Part shown: one piece after another, positions 9,135 to 17,937 of the stretch
How positions within the stretch are numbered: position 1 is the stretch's first letter
How the letters are laid out: each line of letters begins with the position of its first letter
From: Duganella sp. CF402
Lineage (GTDB): Bacteria; Pseudomonadota; Gammaproteobacteria; Burkholderiales; Burkholderiaceae_D
NCBI RefSeq assembly: GCF_900109645.1
Contig: NZ_FOBG01000001.1
Location: 62,001 to 126,000, forward strand
Reading direction: 5' to 3'
DNA: 64,000 nt
Made by a program: the position numbers and the translations under genes
Notes under the pieces: generated by a model
What the model was told of the DNA's origin: nothing
Database searches by the model: none
Seen by the model: only the letters and a program-made list of their open reading frames with translations

Positions 9135-10289
9135 ATGAAAGTAGTTGCAAGTGCGACGCATGGTGCGGGTAAGCCGGCCCCGTCGCAATTTGGTCTGATT
9201 AATCTGTTGAAGGCGGTCGCTGCCCAGTTGATCGTGTTGCACCATCTGGCGTTTTACGGCCCGATGGCCGATCACGCGCGCGCCTGGTTCCCGTCGCTGA
9301 TCGACTGGCTGAGCGGCAGTGCGCGCATCGCCGTGCAAGTGTTCCTCGTAGTGGGCGGTTTCCTCGCGGCCAAGTCGCTGGCGCCGTCCGGCCACGCGGG
9401 CTACGCCGATCCGCTGCGCGCCATCTGGCGCCGCTACACCAAGCTGGCGCCGGCCTTCCTGGCCGCCACTCTGATTGCCGTGGTCGCCTCGGCGCTGGCG
9501 GCGCGCTGGATGAGCCATGATTCGATTTCCCCGCCGGCCACGCTGGCGCAACTGGGCGCCCACGCCTTGCTGCTGCATGGCGTGCTCGGCTATCCGTCGA
9601 TCTCGGCCGGCGCGTGGTACGTCGCCATCGATTTCCAGCTGTACGCGCTGCTGGTGGCCGCGCTGTGGGTGGGCGGCATCGTCGAGGGCAAGCGCCCGCT
9701 GGCGTGGCTGATGCCGCTGGCGGCCGCGTTCGGCATCACGCTGTCGCTGCTGTACTTCAATCTGGATTCGGACTGGGACAATTGGGCGCCGTACTTCTTC
9801 GGCAGCTACGGCCTGGGCCTGATGGCGTGGTGGGCCAGCGAGCCGCGCCGCAAGCCTGGCGTCGCCGTGCTGTTGATGATGATGGCGCTGCTGCCGGCCG
9901 TGGTTGGGCTGGCGCTGGAATTCCGCAGCCGCATCGCGCTGGCGGCCGGCGTGGCTTGCCTGCTGTTCCTGTTCGGCCGCATCAAGACCGCCGGCGATGG
10001 CCGCGCTTGGAGCGCGATCCACGGCATGGGCAAGATTTCGTACTCGGTATTCCTGATCCACTTCCCGGTGTGCCTGCTGGTGAACGCGGCGTTCACGCGC
10101 TTCGTCGAACCGGAGCCGGAGCTGCAGGCCTTCGGCATGCTGGTGGCGTGGGGCTTCAGCCTGGCTGCCGGCGCCGTGTTCCACCGCTGGGTGGAAGAAC
10201 CGCTGGGCCGCCTGATGCAGGCCATCACCACGCAGGCCGGCACAGTCCAGACGCTGCCGGCGCGCATGAGCGGCGTATCGTTGCGCTAG
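9135..10289 (+). CDS. Membrane acyltransferase, acyltransferase-3 family
   Basis: 384 residues with about ten hydrophobic segments. The N-terminal part (FGLINLLKAVAAQLIVLHHLAFYG) carries the His-containing motif of acyltransferase-3 proteins (usually R-x10-H near residue 30). VFLVVGGFLAAKSL and the C-terminal GKISYSVFLIHFPV block also match. Members move acetyl or other acyl groups onto sugars or lipids across the inner membrane. There is no glycan-synthesis gene beside it, so the acceptor cannot be guessed. It stands alone, between tRNA-Lys and a TonB receptor, and has its own terminator. Confidence 0.88.
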   Translation: MKVVASATHGAGKPAPSQFGLINLLKAVAAQLIVLHHLAFYGPMADHARAWFPSLIDWLSGSARIAVQVFLVVGGFLAAKSLAPSGHAGYADPLRAIWRRYTKLAPAFLAATLIAVVASALAARWMSHDSISPPATLAQLGAHALLLHGVLGYPSISAGAWYVAIDFQLYALLVAALWVGGIVEGKRPLAWLMPLAAAFGITLSLLYFNLDSDWDNWAPYFFGSYGLGLMAWWASEPRRKPGVAVLLMMMALLPAVVGLALEFRSRIALAAGVACLLFLFGRIKTAGDGRAWSAIHGMGKISYSVFLIHFPVCLLVNAAFTRFVEPEPELQAFGMLVAWGFSLAAGAVFHRWVEEPLGRLMQAITTQAGTVQTLPARMSGVSLR

Positions 10290-10308
10290 CGCTACTTCCT
10301 GTCGACAC

Positions 10309-10338
10309 AAAAAAAGCCAGCAATTGCTGGCTTTTTTA
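10309..10338 (+). terminator. Rho-independent terminator after the acyltransferase
   Basis: AGCCAGCAATTGCTGGCT (10315-10332) is an 18-base perfect palindrome flanked by an A-run and followed by TTTTTT. It would work in both directions. Confidence 0.9.
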
Positions 10339-10492
10339 TTGGCCGTGCGCGCCAGCCATACCAAATCGAGATGCTTTTTCGTAAATAAGTAATAGATTGC
10401 CATTGTTGAGTGAGGCGTAATATTGATTCATGTAGTTGATGCACCTAGCAGTCGAAAACGATGTCACATCTAAAAAATACACTGGAGACAAC

Positions 10493-13255
10493 ATGCAAAC
10501 GACGCGAACCACCCTCCGCAAGACCGTATTAGCCGCCCTCATTGCCGACCTTGTTCTCATGGCTGGCGCCCACGCCCAAACCCCCAGCGAAGTCGATCCC
10601 GCATCCACCGTGGTGGTCAGCGGCATACGCGCCTCGCTGAGTTCTTCGCTCAACACCAAGCGCTTGCAGGACGGCGTGGTCGACGCGGTGTCGGCCGAAG
10701 ACGCCGGCAAATTCCCGGACACGAATATCGCTGAATCGCTGCAGCGCGTGACCGGCGTGCAGATCCAGCGCAACAACGGTGAGGGCCGCTATATCTCGGT
10801 GCGCGGCCTGGGGCCGGAGTTCAACAACGTGCTGGTCAATGGCCGCACCATGACCAGCGACACCGGCGGCCGTGAGTTTTCCTTCGACCTGCTGTCGTCC
10901 GACCTGATTTCCAAGGCATTGGTGTACAAGACCTCGCAAGCTTTTTTGCCCGAGGGCGGTATCGGTTCCACCGTGGATATCCAGACCGCGCGCCCGCTGT
11001 CGGGCAAGACCGGCCACACCTCGGTCGTGAATGTGTCCGAGGCCTACGATTCGAATTCGGAAAAGAAAACCCCCAACATCAGCGGCATGTATTCGTTTGC
11101 CAATGAGGCGCGTGACTTCGGCGTGACGGCCTCGCTGTCCTACACCGACCGCGCCTCCAAGCAGAACAAGGCCATCACCGACGCCTGGAATTTGCGCGAC
11201 GTCTCCATGATTAACGGCGACCTGAATTCCAAGGGCCTGACGATGGCCGACGTCACCACCAAAAAACTTTACATCCCGCAGAGCTTTGGCTACCAGCAGG
11301 AGAACGAGCGCCGCAAGCGCCTGGTCGGCAACCTGACGATGCAGTACAACCCGAGCCCCACCTGGAAGCTGACTGCCGACGCCCTGTATTCTCACCTTGA
11401 CCAGCGCAATGACGTGATCGCCTTCAGCGACTGGAACAATCCAGTGCAGCTGGGCGTGAAATATGACGGCAATAACCAGATCACCAGCTTCCTGCGTCCG
11501 GGCTCGATTTTCTACGCCAACAATCCCGCCATCGCCGGCCCCGGCACGCTGCTGGGCGAAGCCAATTCCAACGACATGATCGTCAAGGGCGGCGACCGGC
11601 TTTCGACCACGCGCGCGTTCGGCCTGAACTCGAAATGGGCGCTGTCGCCGGACTGGAAGCTGGAAGGCGATATCTCGACCTCGCGCACCACCTCCGGCAC
11701 GCCGGATATGTGGGTGGTGGCAGGCATGGTGCCGAAGAACGGCGACGTGCTGACCTTCAACGGCACGCCGGGCCTGCTGTTTGGCGACGGCATCGCCGAT
11801 CCGTCCGCCGTGCGCGCGCACGCAGTGTCGAATGGCGACATCCGCAATCACGACAAGCTCAACGAAGGGCGCCTGAACCTGACGTGGTCGCAGGACATCG
11901 GCTACTTCAAGGGCCTCGATACCGGCGTCGCTTATTCGCAGCGCAAGGTTGACCGGACCGAGTGGAAAAACGATGCATGGAATGCGTTCAGCGGCTACCA
12001 CCTGGCGCTGCCGTCCTCGCTGTTCACCGTCACGCCGATCGACAACTTCCTCGGCGGCGGCGTGCAGATGCCGAACGCCTACCTGAGCTTCAATCCCTAT
12101 AGTTACATGAACTACCTGAACCAGCCTTCGGTGCTGGCGCAGTCGAACGATCCGGCCCTGTACCTCAACACCACCAAGTATCCGAACGGCCCGATGGCGA
12201 TCGATTACACGCTGCCATCGATGTGGGCGGTGAAGGAAAAAGTCGCCAGCATCTTCCTCGACAGTAAATGGGAAGGCGAGGGCTGGTCGGCCAACGCCGG
12301 CGTGCGCGCGGTGCACGTGCAATCGAGTTCGACCGGCATCAGCCGCGTGCTGCTGTCGGCCACCAAGAGCCCGAACGACACCACCTACATCCTGAACTAC
12401 GGCCCGAGCTCGGTGACCACGGTGGACAACAGCTACAACAGCTATTTGCCGTCCGCCAACGTCAAGTTCGACCTGACGCGCGACATGCTGCTGCGCCTGG
12501 CCGCTTCCAAGACCGAGACCCGTCCGACCCTGAGCCAGATGGGCGTGGACAACTGGTACGGCGGCCGCTACGGCGACGTACAGACCGGCGGCGGCAATCC
12601 CTACCTGAAGCCGATGAAGTCCAACAACTACGACCTGTCGTGGGAATGGTATCTGTCGAAAACCAACTACGTCAGCGCGGCCGTGTTCCAGAAAAACGTA
12701 CGCGACTTCCTGGAAACCCGCCTGGTGGACATGAAAATCCCGCAGTACACCGAGGTGGTGCATGACAGCCGCGTGCGTAACGGACAGAAGGGCAAGATCA
12801 AGGGCGTGGAAATCGCCGGCCAGTACGCGTTCGATACCTCGGTCGCCTGGCTGCGCGGCTTTGGCGTGACCGCCAACTACACCTACGTCGATGCCACTGC
12901 CAGCCGCGAAGACAACAGCACCCCGGCCTGCGGTTATCCGGGCTTGTCGCCGCAGTCGTACAACGGTTCGGTGTTCTATGAGAACGACAAGTTCCAGGCG
13001 CGGGTCAGCTACAACTGGCGCAATCACTTCTCGATCGATTGCGGCGGCGGCAGCACCCAGCCGCGCAACCGCGCTGCCTACGGCCAGACCGACGCCAGCC
13101 TGCGCTACAACCTGACGCCGAAGCTGGCGATCTACGCCGACGCCATCAACCTGACCAATGCGCGCACGCACGAGTATGCGCTGAACGAAAGCCAGTTCCT
13201 GACGCTGGAAGATGTCGGCCGCCGCGTCAGCATCGGCTTGCGGGCGGCGTTCTAA
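10493..13255 (+). CDS. TonB-dependent receptor, large oligosaccharide-type
   Basis: 920 residues from the ATG at 10493 (GGAG six bases upstream). A signal peptide (about 1-28, ending MAGAHAQ) is followed by VVVSGIRASLSSSLNTKR, then the plug domain (VDAVSAEDAGKFPDTNIAES, VRGLGPEFNNVLVNGR, GGIGSTVDIQTARP) and a long beta-barrel ending ...VSIGLRAAF with terminal Phe. The 'GIRASL..SL..KR.....VDAVSAEDIGKFPD.N.AES' opening is typical of the Caulobacter/Xanthomonas-type receptors, many of which import plant or algal oligosaccharides. No glycan enzyme or inner-membrane transporter is beside it, so the ligand is open. It converges with another TonB receptor; only nine bases separate the stops. Confidence 0.93.
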   Translation: MQTTRTTLRKTVLAALIADLVLMAGAHAQTPSEVDPASTVVVSGIRASLSSSLNTKRLQDGVVDAVSAEDAGKFPDTNIAESLQRVTGVQIQRNNGEGRYISVRGLGPEFNNVLVNGRTMTSDTGGREFSFDLLSSDLISKALVYKTSQAFLPEGGIGSTVDIQTARPLSGKTGHTSVVNVSEAYDSNSEKKTPNISGMYSFANEARDFGVTASLSYTDRASKQNKAITDAWNLRDVSMINGDLNSKGLTMADVTTKKLYIPQSFGYQQENERRKRLVGNLTMQYNPSPTWKLTADALYSHLDQRNDVIAFSDWNNPVQLGVKYDGNNQITSFLRPGSIFYANNPAIAGPGTLLGEANSNDMIVKGGDRLSTTRAFGLNSKWALSPDWKLEGDISTSRTTSGTPDMWVVAGMVPKNGDVLTFNGTPGLLFGDGIADPSAVRAHAVSNGDIRNHDKLNEGRLNLTWSQDIGYFKGLDTGVAYSQRKVDRTEWKNDAWNAFSGYHLALPSSLFTVTPIDNFLGGGVQMPNAYLSFNPYSYMNYLNQPSVLAQSNDPALYLNTTKYPNGPMAIDYTLPSMWAVKEKVASIFLDSKWEGEGWSANAGVRAVHVQSSSTGISRVLLSATKSPNDTTYILNYGPSSVTTVDNSYNSYLPSANVKFDLTRDMLLRLAASKTETRPTLSQMGVDNWYGGRYGDVQTGGGNPYLKPMKSNNYDLSWEWYLSKTNYVSAAVFQKNVRDFLETRLVDMKIPQYTEVVHDSRVRNGQKGKIKGVEIAGQYAFDTSVAWLRGFGVTANYTYVDATASREDNSTPACGYPGLSPQSYNGSVFYENDKFQARVSYNWRNHFSIDCGGGSTQPRNRAAYGQTDASLRYNLTPKLAIYADAINLTNARTHEYALNESQFLTLEDVGRRVSIGLRAAF

Positions 13256-13264
13256 GCTGCGCGC

Positions 13265-15382
13265 CTACAGCTTGACGCTAAGCTGTAGCGCCACGGCGCG
13301 CGGCGACACCGGGATGTCGAACGGCAGCGCCAGTCCCGGCGCTGCGCTCGGCTCGCGCGCGTCGGCATCGAACAGGTTGCGCACGGTGGCGGAGACGGAC
13401 CAGCCCTGCGGCAGCTGGCGGCTGAGGACGGCATCCACGGTGCGGTAGTTGGCAATCGGTGTCCGTGCATCGCCGGGCGCGCGGCGCCGGCCGGCTACCC
13501 AGTTCAGCTGCGGCCCGAACTGCCAGCCAGGCTGGAAGCGCCAGTCCAGCCGGGTGTAGGCATGATGGCGCGGCGCGTAGCCGGGATCTTTGCCTGTGGC
13601 CGGATCATGCGCATGCTGGCGCGCGTAATTGGCGTGCCAGCGCAGGTTCTGGCGCAGCTCCCAGCGCAGTTCCAGTTCGCCGCCTTGGCCATCGACGCTG
13701 CCGCTGTTCTGGTAGCTGGCGCCGGGCGCCGGCGCGGTATTGGCCACCGAGCGGATCAAGTCGCTCATCGCATAACGGTACAGGCTCAGGTTGACGGCCA
13801 GGTCGGGCCGCGCCTGCCAGGCCAGCGCCGCTTCGGTGGTGCGGATGGTTTCCGGACGAATCAGCGGATTGCCCATGTTGACCGGATTGATGCCGGTCTG
13901 TTCGTTAAAGCTGGGCGAGCGGAAGGCGTGGCCGCGCAGCAGCTTGACCGTGACGTCCAGGTCGGCATCCCAGACCAGCGCCAGGCGGGGATTGGTGGTG
14001 CCGCCGAAGTCGGAGTAATCGTCATGGCGCACGCCGGCCGTCAGCGCCCAGTCCGGCGCGAACTGCCATTCGTCCTGCAGGTAGACGTAGTTGATCTTGC
14101 GGCGCTGCGGCCGGATGTGCGGCTGGATGGCGCTGTAGTCGATCACCGCGCCGGTGGGAATCGGCACGCCGGCCGGGCTCAGCAGGAAATTCTTCAGCGT
14201 GCTGACCTGGTACAGGTCGAGGTCATCATGCCCGGCGCCGACGCGCAGTGCATGGCCGCGCCAGCCGCTGTAGTTGGCGTAGACCGAGGCGCGCAGATTG
14301 CGCTCCCAGCGGTTGGGGCCGCCTATCATGCCATCCGGGAACAGGTTGGGGCCGATGCGCGCGCCAGCCGGGAACAGCGCCAGACCGTCGGGGGTCTGCT
14401 CGGTGAAAAACTGATAGCTCAAGGCGGCGCCAAGGCTCCAGGCCTCGGAAATATCGGGCGCCTGCCATGACAGCTCGCTCAGGGCCGAAGCGCTGCGCGC
14501 CTTGTGATCGGGATCGAGCGCGGAGTTGACGCCGGGGCCGGTGCCGACGTTGCCGCGCCATTTCAGGTTGCTGCGCCAGCGCCAGCGCTGGTAAGCCAGG
14601 TCGAAGCCGCCGTCGAACGCGTTGTAGCCGGTGTTCATCGGCCCCGGTGCTTTGCTGACGTGGGTGCCGAAGCGGCGGTCATTGAGGCTTTGCGCGTCGG
14701 CCTCGAGCATGCTGCCGGCGCCGTCGGTGCGGCCGGCTTGCAGATAGCTGGCCAGCGCCAGGTCGCCTTGCTTGTGGCCATATTCGAGCCAGGCTTCGCG
14801 GGTGCTGAATGAGCCGGCCCGTACGCCCAAGCGCAGCCCGGGCATCTGCTCCGCTGTCTTGGTGATGATATTGATGACGCCGGCGTACGCGTCGGCGCCA
14901 TACAGGGCCGAGCCGGGGCCGCGGATAATCTCGATGCGGGCGATCGCGGTCAGCGGCATGCTGGCCCACATATTGCCCTTGTCGCCGTTGTAATCGGTAT
15001 TCAGGCGCAGGCCGTTGAGCAGCACCAGCACCTGCGGATTGGTGGGGCCGCCACCGCCGATGCCGCGTATCACATAGTTGGGCGCATACATCGGCGCCGC
15101 GCGCGTGACGTGGATGCCGGCCACCGATTCCAGCACATGGTCGAGGTCGGTCGCCCCCATGACGGCGATATCCTCGGCCGTGACCACCGACGCCACCGCC
15201 GGCGCGCGCCGCAGCGACAGGCTGGAGCCGGTCGCCAGGCTGATGGCGGAATGATCCATGCCGTACAGGGCCGTATCCTCGTCTTCGGGTAGGTAAGCGG
15301 AAACGGAGAGCGGGTAGCAGGCCAGCAGCGCCAGGGCGGCCAGCCAACCCGGCTTGCGGGACAGGGAAAAGGTCGGAGTCAT
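13265..15382 (-). CDS. TonB-dependent receptor
   Basis: 705 residues. A signal peptide (1-29, ending SVSA) is followed by a plug domain: APAVASVVTAEDIAVMGATD, LDHVLESVAGIHV, YVIRGIGG, IEIIRGPGSALYGADAYAGV and INIITKT, the classic order in BtuB/FepA-like receptors. The barrel includes LRGHAFRSPSFNE and NLFDADAREPS near the end and finishes ..VALQLSVKL. It takes up an unknown ligand across the outer membrane using TonB energy. There is no Fur-like box or siderophore gene nearby that I can see. A stem-forming repeat, CTACAGCTT/AAGCTGTAG, spans its stop codon at 13265-13288. Confidence 0.92.
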   Translation of the reverse strand: MTPTFSLSRKPGWLAALALLACYPLSVSAYLPEDEDTALYGMDHSAISLATGSSLSLRRAPAVASVVTAEDIAVMGATDLDHVLESVAGIHVTRAAPMYAPNYVIRGIGGGGPTNPQVLVLLNGLRLNTDYNGDKGNMWASMPLTAIARIEIIRGPGSALYGADAYAGVINIITKTAEQMPGLRLGVRAGSFSTREAWLEYGHKQGDLALASYLQAGRTDGAGSMLEADAQSLNDRRFGTHVSKAPGPMNTGYNAFDGGFDLAYQRWRWRSNLKWRGNVGTGPGVNSALDPDHKARSASALSELSWQAPDISEAWSLGAALSYQFFTEQTPDGLALFPAGARIGPNLFPDGMIGGPNRWERNLRASVYANYSGWRGHALRVGAGHDDLDLYQVSTLKNFLLSPAGVPIPTGAVIDYSAIQPHIRPQRRKINYVYLQDEWQFAPDWALTAGVRHDDYSDFGGTTNPRLALVWDADLDVTVKLLRGHAFRSPSFNEQTGINPVNMGNPLIRPETIRTTEAALAWQARPDLAVNLSLYRYAMSDLIRSVANTAPAPGASYQNSGSVDGQGGELELRWELRQNLRWHANYARQHAHDPATGKDPGYAPRHHAYTRLDWRFQPGWQFGPQLNWVAGRRRAPGDARTPIANYRTVDAVLSRQLPQGWSVSATVRNLFDADAREPSAAPGLALPFDIPVSPRAVALQLSVKL

Positions 15383-15466
15383 TACGAAAGTTAAACTACA
15401 TCAATGACTCCACAATACACTGGCAACGACAGCGTCACAATCCGCTGTTGTCAAAGTGCATCAGGA

Positions 15467-15724
15467 TTACGGGGCCTTCTTCTTTTGCACCTGGCGTTGC
15501 TGTTGCTTGCGCTGGGTCTCGTTCTTGTTCTGCTTGGTCTGGTAGATTGCGGCGGCTTCCAGCTTGGCTTGGGCGAAGGTGCGCAATTCTTCCGTGTCGT
15601 CGTGGGTGACGAAATAGTCGTTGGCTTGCGCGTCCACCACCAGCTTGATTGCCGCCTCGTCGGACAGGTCGTACATTTCGGTCAGCAGGGTGGCGATCTC
15701 GTCGAGGAATTCTTCGTAAGTCAT
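15467..15724 (-). CDS. Small hypothetical protein with Lys/Gln-rich tail
   Basis: 85 residues from the ATG at 15724 (MTYEEFLDEIATLL). The first 60 residues are acidic and predicted helical (DLSDEAAIKLVVDAQ, HDDTEELRTFAQAKLEAAA). The last 25 are strongly basic and Gln-rich (NKNETQRKQQQRQVQKKKAP), which suggests binding of nucleic acid or another acidic partner. No signal peptide. No clear Shine-Dalgarno site precedes the ATG. A hairpin with a T-run lies about 35 bases upstream in its leader. I do not recognise the family. Confidence 0.6.
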   Translation of the reverse strand: MTYEEFLDEIATLLTEMYDLSDEAAIKLVVDAQANDYFVTHDDTEELRTFAQAKLEAAAIYQTKQNKNETQRKQQQRQVQKKKAP

Positions 15725-15750
15725 GGTGGGGCTTTCTATGGGATGAGCGA

Positions 15751-15780
15751 AAAACAGAATAGCCAACGCGGAGGTTGGCT
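15751..15780 (-). promoter_or_regulatory. Hairpin plus T-run in the leader of the small 85-aa gene
   Basis: On the minus strand AGCCAAC, loop CTCCGC, GTTGGCT is followed by ATTCTGTTTTT. This terminator-like element ends about 25 bases before the ATG at 15724, so it could attenuate that gene. No gene lies upstream on this strand for it to terminate. Confidence 0.4.
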
Positions 15781-15928
15781 ATTGCAGGATTTTATCACGT
15801 CGCCCGACGCAGCAATTGGTGTCAGTTCCACACAAACAGAATCTAATTTTTGTAAAGGCAGCACAAATCAATAATTCCAATGTTAATATTTATATTCTTT
15901 TTGACATTAAAAATGAATGGGAGATAAC

Positions 15929-16519
15929 ATGCGTCTGGCAAATTTACTGTTTGGTGCTGCCGTCTTGGGAGCGAGCGCGCTGGCTCACGCGGACAACATC
16001 ATCGCCGCCGGTAGCGGTCTGAGCGGCAGTTATTCGACGGAGACCTTCACCAGCGGGCTGTCGGACTGGAGTGCCGCCGGAAGTAACTTCAACGGCGTGA
16101 CCTTCGGTGATGGCAACTATGTCACCGATGATTATGATGGCAGCTTCCCGAACATCAATGGCACGGCGATTGTCAATTTCTTCCCATGCTGCACTACACC
16201 GACCACCTTGACGTTCTCCTCCAACCTGTCTGGCGCCGCGTTCAACTTCGTCAGCAATCCGGGCACATCGACCTTTACCGCCTACCTCGGGGCCACTGCG
16301 GTAGCGAGCTTTACCACGTGGACCGGCTATGGCGGCGAGTTCTATGGTTTCCAGAACATCGTCTTCAACAGTATCAGGATCGATTCCGGCGGCGGTAACT
16401 ATGCCTACGTCCTCGACAACCTGCAAACGGCCGCAGTGCCGGAGCCGGAAACCTACGCCATGTTGCTGGGCGGTCTGGGGCTGCTGGCCCTGACCCGCCG
16501 CCGCACACGCAAAGCCTGA
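15929..16519 (+). CDS. PEP-CTERM sorting domain protein
   Basis: 196 residues from the ATG at 15929, with GGGAG upstream. The signal peptide ends at about residue 22 (SALAHA|DN). The middle is Ser/Thr/Gly/Asn-rich, low in charge and includes FFPCCTTPTTLTF. The C-terminus is the exosortase sorting signal: VPEPETYAMLLGGLGLLALT, then RRRTRKA. Such proteins are processed by exosortase/archaeosortase-type enzymes and placed at the cell surface or in the exopolysaccharide matrix. No exosortase gene is in this window. A terminator follows. The leader upstream (15840-15920) is markedly A+T-rich. Confidence 0.93.
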   Translation: MRLANLLFGAAVLGASALAHADNIIAAGSGLSGSYSTETFTSGLSDWSAAGSNFNGVTFGDGNYVTDDYDGSFPNINGTAIVNFFPCCTTPTTLTFSSNLSGAAFNFVSNPGTSTFTAYLGATAVASFTTWTGYGGEFYGFQNIVFNSIRIDSGGGNYAYVLDNLQTAAVPEPETYAMLLGGLGLLALTRRRTRKA

Positions 16520-16537
16520 AGCGCGCGAGCAAAATCG

Positions 16538-16572
16538 AAAAGCTCACGAACCGACATTCGTGGGCTTTTTTG
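16538..16572 (+). terminator. Terminator after the PEP-CTERM gene
   Basis: AGCTCACGAA (16541-16550), loop CCGACA, TTCGTGGGCT (16557-16566), then a run of T. The stem-loop is nearly the same as the one at 18713-18738 (24 of 26 bases by eye). Confidence 0.88.
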
Positions 16573-16626
16573 TTGCTGTCAGCTTGGTGTATCGTATTGC
16601 TTACCATCCGAAGCTTGCGAGGCGCC

Positions 16627-17406
16627 ATGCTGTATCAACCAATACTACTGTTGCGAGCACTGCTGGGCGGCGGTGCGCTGTTTGCCGTCCTGCTGAGCGG
16701 CGCGGTGTGCGCGCAGGAGCTGGCGCTGCTGGAAGTGCATGTCGGCATGGGCTTGCCCAAGCCGCCCTACATCATGGAATCGGGGACCTCCGGCCTGGAT
16801 TACGACATCGCCCGGAAAGCGATGGCGGCCGGCGGCTACAAACTGGTCGGCCAGATGTTGCCGCAGACGCGCGCGTTGGCGATGCTGCGCGCCGGCCAGC
16901 TGGACGGCATGCTGTCGACGTCGGAAGGGATAGGCGGCCATCTTTACTTCAGTGACGCCTACATCGTTTATCAAAACGTCGCCACCACGCTCACGCGCCG
17001 TAATTTGAAACTGCGCCAGATTGAAGACTTGAGCAGTTATTCGGTGGCGGCATTCCAGAGCGCCAACATGGTGCTCGGCGAGCGCTTCAACTTCGTCGCC
17101 AGCAACCATTCGGACTACAGGGAAGTGCCGTCCCAGATCACCCAAAACAAGCTGCTCTTCATGGGGCGGGTTGATGTGGTGGTGGGAGACCGTTTGATTT
17201 TCCGCTACTTCATCGACAAGCTTGAACCGCAGATCGATGCCACGCAGGCGGTAACGTATCACAACATCTTCCCCGAAAGCCCGCGCAAGGCGGTGTTTCG
17301 CGACGCCCGCGTGCGCGACGCCTTCAATGCCGGGCTGAGCATTATCCGCAGCAACGGCACGTATGATGCGATTGTGAAGCAGTACCTGGGCGCGGTGCGG
17401 CGATGA
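16627..17406 (+). CDS. Periplasmic substrate-binding protein, SBP_bac_3 type
   Basis: 259 residues from the ATG at 16627. A signal peptide (about 1-30, ending GAVCAQE) leads into HVGMGLPKPPYIMESGTSGLDYDIARKAM, the usual opening of amino-acid-type solute-binding proteins, then a second lobe with ATTLTRRN...LSSYSVAAFQSANMVLG and a C-terminal hinge return (YDAIVKQYLGAVRR). Solitary proteins of this kind, without an ABC permease nearby, are common in Oxalobacteraceae and may act as sensors. The gene ends exactly where the opposing 173-aa gene ends (17406/17407). Confidence 0.82.
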   Translation: MLYQPILLLRALLGGGALFAVLLSGAVCAQELALLEVHVGMGLPKPPYIMESGTSGLDYDIARKAMAAGGYKLVGQMLPQTRALAMLRAGQLDGMLSTSEGIGGHLYFSDAYIVYQNVATTLTRRNLKLRQIEDLSSYSVAAFQSANMVLGERFNFVASNHSDYREVPSQITQNKLLFMGRVDVVVGDRLIFRYFIDKLEPQIDATQAVTYHNIFPESPRKAVFRDARVRDAFNAGLSIIRSNGTYDAIVKQYLGAVRR

Positions 17407-17928
17407 TTATAGAGCTGAGGTAGACGGATTCCGGTTCCCAGTTTGATTTGGAACATCCGGCGCGCCTTCTGGCCGTGGCTTACCTTCAACGCGAAATTGC
17501 CGGAAGAATTTGAACTTCCGACTAACGCCGCGTGGATCTGAAACTAAGGGAAAGGCAAATTCCGGCGCAGTAAGCAACACCAGGCGCCAGATGATGCCGC
17601 CAAAGAAGCGAAACGTCAGTGTATCCGGTGGTTGCATGCGAAGGTCGGCGAATGTGCCGGTGGAGTACATCGCGCCGAACACAGCAGCGTCAACGAGTGT
17701 CATGTCCGCATCGAACATGTAGATCCGCAACATCTCTTCGAAAGGAATGTCATCGGTAAAGAAGGCAATGCTGTAGCCGCGCCATTCCACAGCGGCTTCC
17801 AGCGTCGCTCCGGTCACGACCGACCCTGTCGGCATACCGTCCACCAGCAATTCAGAAGTTGCCAGCGACGTATCTGAATAGGGCGACGCTAGCCTTGCTG
17901 AGAATTCTGAAGCCTGAAGTAATCTCAT
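17407..17928 (-). CDS. Hypothetical protein, possible partner (immunity) of the glycine-zipper protein
   Basis: 173 residues; no family recognised. It has no signal peptide. Hydrophobic stretches appear mid-protein (ADMTLVDAAVFGAMYSTGTF; FRFFGGIIWRLVLLTAPEF), and the C-terminus is polar (EGKPRPEGAPDVPNQTGNR). It starts 9 bases after the stop of the 231-aa glycine-zipper gene on the same strand, so they form a two-gene unit. A small gene directly after a toxin-like gene is the usual place for an immunity gene, but nothing in the sequence proves this. Base composition here is visibly less G+C-rich than the flanking core genes. Confidence 0.6.
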   Translation of the reverse strand: MRLLQASEFSARLASPYSDTSLATSELLVDGMPTGSVVTGATLEAAVEWRGYSIAFFTDDIPFEEMLRIYMFDADMTLVDAAVFGAMYSTGTFADLRMQPPDTLTFRFFGGIIWRLVLLTAPEFAFPLVSDPRGVSRKFKFFRQFRVEGKPRPEGAPDVPNQTGNRNPSTSAL

Positions 17929-17937
17929 GAGCTTGCT

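Noticed and set aside
13265..13288. Terminator between the convergent TonB receptors
   Set aside because: The stem CTACAGCTT/AAGCTGTAG is sound but no T-run follows on either strand.
15901..15906. TTGACA as -35 box of the PEP-CTERM gene
   Set aside because: A -10 at the right distance would overlap the ribosome binding site and start codon.
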